DNA from: an uncultured Rhodocyclaceae bacterium
GTDB taxonomy: Bacteria; Pseudomonadota; Gammaproteobacteria; Burkholderiales; Rhodocyclaceae
Assembly: GCA_903930805.1 (NCBI GenBank)
Contig: CAIYZZ010000254.1
Coordinates: 1 to 10,700 of the forward strand
DNA length: 10,700 nucleotides
Direction of reading: 5' to 3'
This document shows, one piece after another, positions 7,087 through 10,700 of this stretch. Made by a program: the position numbers and the translations under genes. The first letter of the stretch is position 1, and the number at the start of each line of letters is the position of its first letter. Below the pieces are notes generated by a model, which saw only the letters and a program-made list of their open reading frames with translations, was not told the DNA's origin and did no database searches.

Positions 7087-8856
7087 TCAGGGTTTCCAAC
7101 CGAAAATCTGGATCGGGGCGCGCCCCTTGAGGGGGTGCTCACCAAGTGAAACGATTGCATCACTTGCCGGCAAACGCTCGCGCACGGTCGGCGACAGCAC
7201 GACAGGATACCCGGCATCCTTGGTAAGTCCTTCCAGTCGCGATGCGGTGTTGACCGTGTCGCCGATTGCGGAATATTCGTGACGCGATTTGGCACCGATA
7301 TAACCGATCAGCGCCGGGCCGAAGTGTAGCCCGATGCCGATGGCAATGCGCGGGCTGCCGCTGGCTTCCTGCTCGCGGTTGAAGGCATCCAGCTCGGGCA
7401 GCATTTCCTGGGCGGCATGGAAGGCATCGATACAAGCCGCCGCATTGGCTTGCGGCGCACCGAAGAACGCCATGATGCCGTCGCCAATGAATTTATCGAG
7501 GGTGCCGCCGTGTCGGTGGATCGTCGATGCCATGCGCTCGAAATAACGGTTGAGCAGATCGGTCACCGCCTCGGGCGACATGTGTTCGCTCATCGTCGTG
7601 AAGCTGCGGATGTCGGAGAACAGCACGCAGATATCACGCCGTTCGCCAGCCAGTTGCGGATTGAGGCGGCCGGCAAGAATTTCGCTCAGCACGCCCGGGC
7701 TGACGAAGCCATCGAAGGCCAGGCGCAGCCGGCGACGCTCGGCGGCCGATTGCCAAGCTTCGAGCGCCGTGCGCCCGCCAATGCCGAGCAGGAGCGCCAG
7801 ACTCCAGGTCATTGCCGGAATGGCCCAGCCAGCGGCAAGCAGTTCGACAGACAAAGCCAGCAGGGAGGAAACGACAACGAGCGCGGCAACCCAGAGTCGC
7901 TGCCCCGGCTGCAGCCACCAGCCGAGAGACAGCAATAAGGCCACCATGATGACCAGATTTTGCGGCGATTCCCTGATCGGGCCGTCGGCCATGAGCGTGC
8001 GCATCTGTGCGGCATGAAGGAAAACGCCATGGGTCGTGGAACCCGAGTCGCCGAGCGCCAGTCCCACGGGGACCAGATGCTGGTCATCGTGGGCAAGCAG
8101 GCTACCAAGGAAGACCACTTTGCCGCTGAAGGCCTCCGCCAGTCGGGCCTCATCACCTGCCGCACGCCAGGCCAACACATCCTTGAGGGGCACGTAACCG
8201 AAGCGCGCGCCGCGGAACAGCGGAATCAGTCCTTCCTGCACGGGGATCTCCAAGCGGCGGGCTAGCTGGCCGGTAAGCGTGGACAGTGTCTCCTGAGCGC
8301 TGCCGATGTGCTCATCATAATGACGCATGACGCCGTCGCTGTCCTTGGGCAAAAAGACCAGCGCTAGTCCCTCGGGGCCGGCCAGGTTGGCGAAGAGCGG
8401 GTGAATCGGTCGCAGGCTGCCATCGGCGGTAGCGGTCAAGCCCAACACCAGGGGTGCTACCGGGCGCAGGGCGAGGATGCCGCGAGCCAAGGCGGCATCG
8501 AGCCCCGGCTGAATGCGGTCATACGAGGTTTGCGGCAGGACGACATCCACCCCGACCGCACGGGGCCGAGCCAGCGCCATCGCCTCGAAAAAACCGCCAA
8601 GCTGGCGATGTAGCGTGGCCAGTGGCACGCCGAATTCCGCGAGGCTCGCATCGTCGATGCCGACTACAACCACAGGGCTCTGTGTAGTGTCGGCCATCCG
8701 CTCGGTCAGGTGGCGCATCTGCCAGTCAAGCCAGCGCAGTTCTGGACGGGACAGCAGGGAACCGGCAATGCTGGCCACGACCAGCACTGCCACCAACAGA
8801 TAGCCAAGACGCAACGGGTTCATCAGGAGAGAGCGGACAGGGATTACGTCGAGCAT
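7087..8856 (-). CDS. CHASE2-domain class III adenylate cyclase
   Basis: Membrane sensor cyclase of 589 residues that should make cAMP from ATP in response to an extracytoplasmic signal. A transmembrane helix lies at about 16-34. The CHASE2 sensor domain covers about 36-285 (PVVVVGIDDASLAEFG, then RAVGVDVVLP, then GKVVFLGS). Three transmembrane helices follow at about 300-362, then a class III cyclase domain from about 405. The metal-binding aspartates are Asp415 (LFSDIRSF) and Asp459 (KFIGDGIMAFFG). Lys455 and Asp533 (AIGDTVNTASRLE) form the Lys/Asp pair expected for ATP rather than GTP. Asn536 and Arg540 fit the transition-state residues. All key residues are present, so it should be active. 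The start at 8856 has a weak ribosome site; Met12 (8823) is an alternative just before the first helix, also without a good site. The fecR-like gene follows, suggesting the two act together. Confidence 0.93.
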   Translation of the reverse strand: MLDVIPVRSLLMNPLRLGYLLVAVLVVASIAGSLLSRPELRWLDWQMRHLTERMADTTQSPVVVVGIDDASLAEFGVPLATLHRQLGGFFEAMALARPRAVGVDVVLPQTSYDRIQPGLDAALARGILALRPVAPLVLGLTATADGSLRPIHPLFANLAGPEGLALVFLPKDSDGVMRHYDEHIGSAQETLSTLTGQLARRLEIPVQEGLIPLFRGARFGYVPLKDVLAWRAAGDEARLAEAFSGKVVFLGSLLAHDDQHLVPVGLALGDSGSTTHGVFLHAAQMRTLMADGPIRESPQNLVIMVALLLSLGWWLQPGQRLWVAALVVVSSLLALSVELLAAGWAIPAMTWSLALLLGIGGRTALEAWQSAAERRRLRLAFDGFVSPGVLSEILAGRLNPQLAGERRDICVLFSDIRSFTTMSEHMSPEAVTDLLNRYFERMASTIHRHGGTLDKFIGDGIMAFFGAPQANAAACIDAFHAAQEMLPELDAFNREQEASGSPRIAIGIGLHFGPALIGYIGAKSRHEYSAIGDTVNTASRLEGLTKDAGYPVVLSPTVRERLPASDAIVSLGEHPLKGRAPIQIFGWKP

Positions 8857-8978
8857 AGTGCCGATAACAATATCATTACATTGGTCAGGTTATGCTGAAA
8901 GTAGGCACCGGCGGGTACTAGCCAAGCAGCCCGGCTGCCGCATGAAACACCATGCTCGCCGCAGCGTTAAACAAGGCA
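8857..8978. other. 122-base gap between argJ and the cyclase gene
   Basis: The gap lies downstream of argJ and upstream of the cyclase, both on the minus strand. Bases 8926-8938 are a palindrome, GCAGCC-C-GGCTGC, with no T-run after it, so it is at best a weak terminator or an operator. On the minus strand a poor promoter match, TTGGCT (8920-8925) and TACTTT (8898-8903) spaced by 16, precedes the cyclase. The stretch nearest the cyclase start is AT-richer than its surroundings. No gene is seen here. Confidence 0.35.
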
Positions 8979-10217
8979 TCAGCTCCGGTAATCCGCGTTG
9001 ATCTTCACATAGTCGTAGCTGAAGTCGCAGGTCCAGACCTTGGCCTGGTGGCTGCCACGGCCGAGGTCGACGCGCACCTTGATCTCGGCGGGTTTCATCG
9101 CGGCAGCACCGGCTTCTTCCTGGTAGCTGGCAGCGCGACCGCCGTTTTCCGCGACCAGGGTATCGCCGAGCCAGACCTTGACCTGGGTGTCGTCGAGGTC
9201 GGCGAGACCGGGATCGTTATTCCAGGCGTAGCCGATGGCGGCGAGGATGCGACCGAGGTTGGGGTCGGAGGCGAAGAAGGCGGTTTTTACCAGTGGCGAA
9301 TGGCCGATGGCGTAGCCGACGGCCTTGCATTCTTCGTGCGAGCGACCGCCTTCGACAGCAATTTCTATGTACTTGGTGGCACCTTCGCCGTCGCGCACGA
9401 TGGCTTGCGCCAGTTCGCGTGCGACCTCGATGATGGCCTGCTTGAATTCTTCCCAGCCTGGAGCGGAGATCGATTCAAATTTCGCCGTGCCCTGGCCGGT
9501 GGCGATCAGCACGAAGGAATCGTTGGTGGATGTGTCGCCGTCAATGGTGATGCAGTTGAAGGATTCGTCGGCAGCTTCCTTGACGAGGCGCTCCAGCATC
9601 GGCTGGGCAATTGCGGCGTCGGTGGCGACGAAGCCGAGCATGGTGGCCATGTTGGGGCGGATCATGCCGGCGCCTTTGGCCATGCCGGTAATGGTTGCGG
9701 AAAAGTCGGCGCTGGCGAGACGGCGTGATGTGGCCTTGGCGACGGTGTCGGTGGTCATGATGGCGTGTGCGGCCTCATGCCAGCCGTCTGACTTCAATGC
9801 TGACAGGCAGTCGGGCAGGCCGGCCTTGAGACGCTCGACCGGCAGCGGTTCGAGGATTACGCCGGTAGAGAAGGGCAAGACTTGATCGAAGCGGATGTCC
9901 ATCAACTTGGCGACTGCGGCGCACGACTGATGTGATGCTTCCAGGCCCTGCTCGCCGGTGCCGGCGTTGGCGATGCCGGTGTTGATGACGAGGGCGCGAA
10001 TGCCTTCCTGTTTCAGATGTTCGCGACAGACTTGCACCGGTGCGGCGCAGAAGCGGTTTTTGGTAAAGACGCCGGCAACGCGGCTACCGGGGGCGAGTTC
10101 GATCAAGGTCAGGTCGCGGCGATTAAGCTTGCGGATGCCGGCCTCAGTGACGCCCAGTTTGACGCCGGCGACGGGGTAGAGTTGGTCGGGGGCAGGGGTG
10201 GTGTAATTAACCGGCAT
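8979..10217 (-). CDS. argJ: ArgJ, glutamate N-acetyltransferase / amino-acid N-acetyltransferase
   Basis: Cytoplasmic enzyme of arginine biosynthesis. It moves the acetyl group from N-acetylornithine to glutamate, recycling acetyl in the cyclic pathway; some members also acetylate glutamate from acetyl-CoA. The 412-residue product has the family length. The start chosen is the ATG at 10215-10217 ([20 protein letters not shown]), with GGAG 10 bases upstream; the ten-residue extension to 10247 lies inside glnE. The self-cleavage site is at [16 protein letters not shown]: cutting between Ala191 and Thr192 makes Thr192 the catalytic nucleophile and produces two chains. Other family blocks are visible, such as [21 protein letters not shown] and the C-terminal [16 protein letters not shown]. 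It follows glnE by two bases and is surely cotranscribed with it. Whether it is mono- or bifunctional cannot be told from the sequence. Confidence 0.97.
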   Translation of the reverse strand: MPVNYTTPAPDQLYPVAGVKLGVTEAGIRKLNRRDLTLIELAPGSRVAGVFTKNRFCAAPVQVCREHLKQEGIRALVINTGIANAGTGEQGLEASHQSCAAVAKLMDIRFDQVLPFSTGVILEPLPVERLKAGLPDCLSALKSDGWHEAAHAIMTTDTVAKATSRRLASADFSATITGMAKGAGMIRPNMATMLGFVATDAAIAQPMLERLVKEAADESFNCITIDGDTSTNDSFVLIATGQGTAKFESISAPGWEEFKQAIIEVARELAQAIVRDGEGATKYIEIAVEGGRSHEECKAVGYAIGHSPLVKTAFFASDPNLGRILAAIGYAWNNDPGLADLDDTQVKVWLGDTLVAENGGRAASYQEEAGAAAMKPAEIKVRVDLGRGSHQAKVWTCDFSYDYVKINADYRS

Positions 10218-10219
10218 AA

Positions 10220-10700
10220 TCAGTTTTCTCCAAATACGTGTTGCCAAAGTTTACGTACCGCCACGATGCGTTGACTGTGTGGTGCAGCTTCGACGCGGCT
10301 GTCGAGATTGTTGAGGCGGCGCTGGTGCTGCAGGCGGCGGTATTCGCGGTAGGCGTCGCGCACGGTTTCGGCAAGAGCGGTGGGCAGTAGTCCGCATTCG
10401 GCGGCGATGCGTAGCAGGGCGATGTTGCCAAGATTGCCGGTGAGGCGCGGAAAATCGCAGGCGTGGGCGAGGATCAGGTATTGCACGGCGAACTCGACAT
10501 CAATGAGGCCACCGAAATCCTGCTTGAGATCGAAAGTTTCGACATTGCCCCGGGAGGACAGTTTGTCGAGCATCTTCTGCCGCATCGCCAGCACTTCTTC
10601 GCGCAAGCTGGCAAGCTCGCGTTTCTGCCGCAGCACTTCGCAGCGGATGCGCTCGAAGGCGTCGCCCACCGCTCGGTCGCCGGCGGAAAAGCGCGCCCGC
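10220..10700 (-). CDS. glnE: GlnE, glutamine synthetase adenylyltransferase/deadenylase, C-terminal end only
   Basis: Last ~160 residues of the bifunctional enzyme that adds and removes AMP on glutamine synthetase in response to PII signalling. The frame is open to the window's right edge ([10 protein letters not shown], then [13 protein letters not shown]), so the start and both catalytic nucleotidyltransferase domains lie largely outside; full GlnE proteins are about 900 residues. The diagnostic stretch is [19 protein letters not shown], matching the conserved K-x-D-x-GG-x-x-D-x-EF region of the C-terminal (adenylylating) half. It is followed by the helical end [16 protein letters not shown] and a stop at 10220. 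argJ starts two bases after the stop, and its ribosome site lies within this gene. The call is confident despite truncation. Confidence 0.92.
   Translation of the reverse strand, partial: RARFSAGDRAVGDAFERIRCEVLRQKRELASLREEVLAMRQKMLDKLSSRGNVETFDLKQDFGGLIDVEFAVQYLILAHACDFPRLTGNLGNIALLRIAAECGLLPTALAETVRDAYREYRRLQHQRRLNNLDSRVEAAPHSQRIVAVRKLWQHVFGEN
10228..10231 (-). promoter_or_regulatory. Shine-Dalgarno for argJ within the end of glnE
   Basis: GGAG on the minus strand lies 10 bases before the ATG at 10217 and overlaps the last codons of glnE. It supports the 412-residue ArgJ start. Confidence 0.55.

Noticed and set aside
7071..7295. Upstream extension of the fecR-like reading frame
   Set aside because: It overlaps the conserved cyclase C-terminus in another frame, has no domain sense, and the start at 7070 has a ribosome site and a signal peptide.
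8926..8938. GCAGCC-C-GGCTGC palindrome as the argJ terminator
   Set aside because: No T-run follows on the minus strand and the stem is only 6 bp; kept as a note in the gap description.
8952..9728. 258-codon open frame opposite argJ on the plus strand
   Set aside because: It is the antisense shadow of a well-supported argJ, in GC-rich DNA where such frames are common, and it has no recognisable domain.
10218..10247. Ten-residue N-terminal extension of ArgJ
   Set aside because: It lies within the last codons of glnE; the ATG at 10217 has its own ribosome site and gives the normal family N-terminus.

Overview
The window looks like a chromosomal segment of a GC-rich Gram-negative bacterium. 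The two-partner secretion pair needs an outer membrane. GlnE is a proteobacterial regulator. The protein style, with a CHASE2 cyclase and a cyanobacterial-like TpsA, suggests a betaproteobacterium of the Rhodocyclales / Accumulibacter kind. That lineage guess is inference from the gene set, not from a marker gene.

Layout. Bases 1-6209 form a plus-strand operon of three genes: the C-terminal part of a CHAT-domain (caspase-like) protein cut by the window edge, a large secreted filamentous haemagglutinin-type exoprotein (TpsA), and its outer-membrane POTRA/beta-barrel transporter (TpsB). The CHAT stop codon is 3 bases from the tpsA start, and the tpsA stop overlaps the most likely tpsB start, so the three are probably co-translated. 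A short 36-base convergent gap with a small perfect hairpin separates them from the minus-strand genes. Read in their own direction those are: glnE (3' end only, entering from the right edge), argJ 2 bases later, a 122-base gap, a CHASE2 adenylate cyclase, and 16 bases later a small exported FecR-like protein. No stretch longer than 300 bases lacks a gene. I saw no tRNA, rRNA, CRISPR array or insertion sequence.

How the genes may work together. TpsB should export TpsA to the surface as a long beta-helix. The CHAT protein is a putative cysteine protease or scaffold of unknown substrate, made together with the pair. Facing them are a membrane cAMP-producing sensor and an exported FecR-domain protein that could act as its extracytoplasmic partner. 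I read the five-gene block as a candidate surface-adhesin, protease and cAMP-signalling module; the functional link is inferred only from proximity. glnE and argJ are ordinary nitrogen and arginine genes outside the module.

The most notable sequence signal is in tpsA. It carries three separate runs of eight G and one run of seven C. Loss of one G at either of the first two runs creates an immediate stop codon, which fits a contingency (phase-variable) surface protein. The same gene has about nine imperfect repeats of 64-74 residues, an internally lower GC content, and only four cysteines, two near each end.
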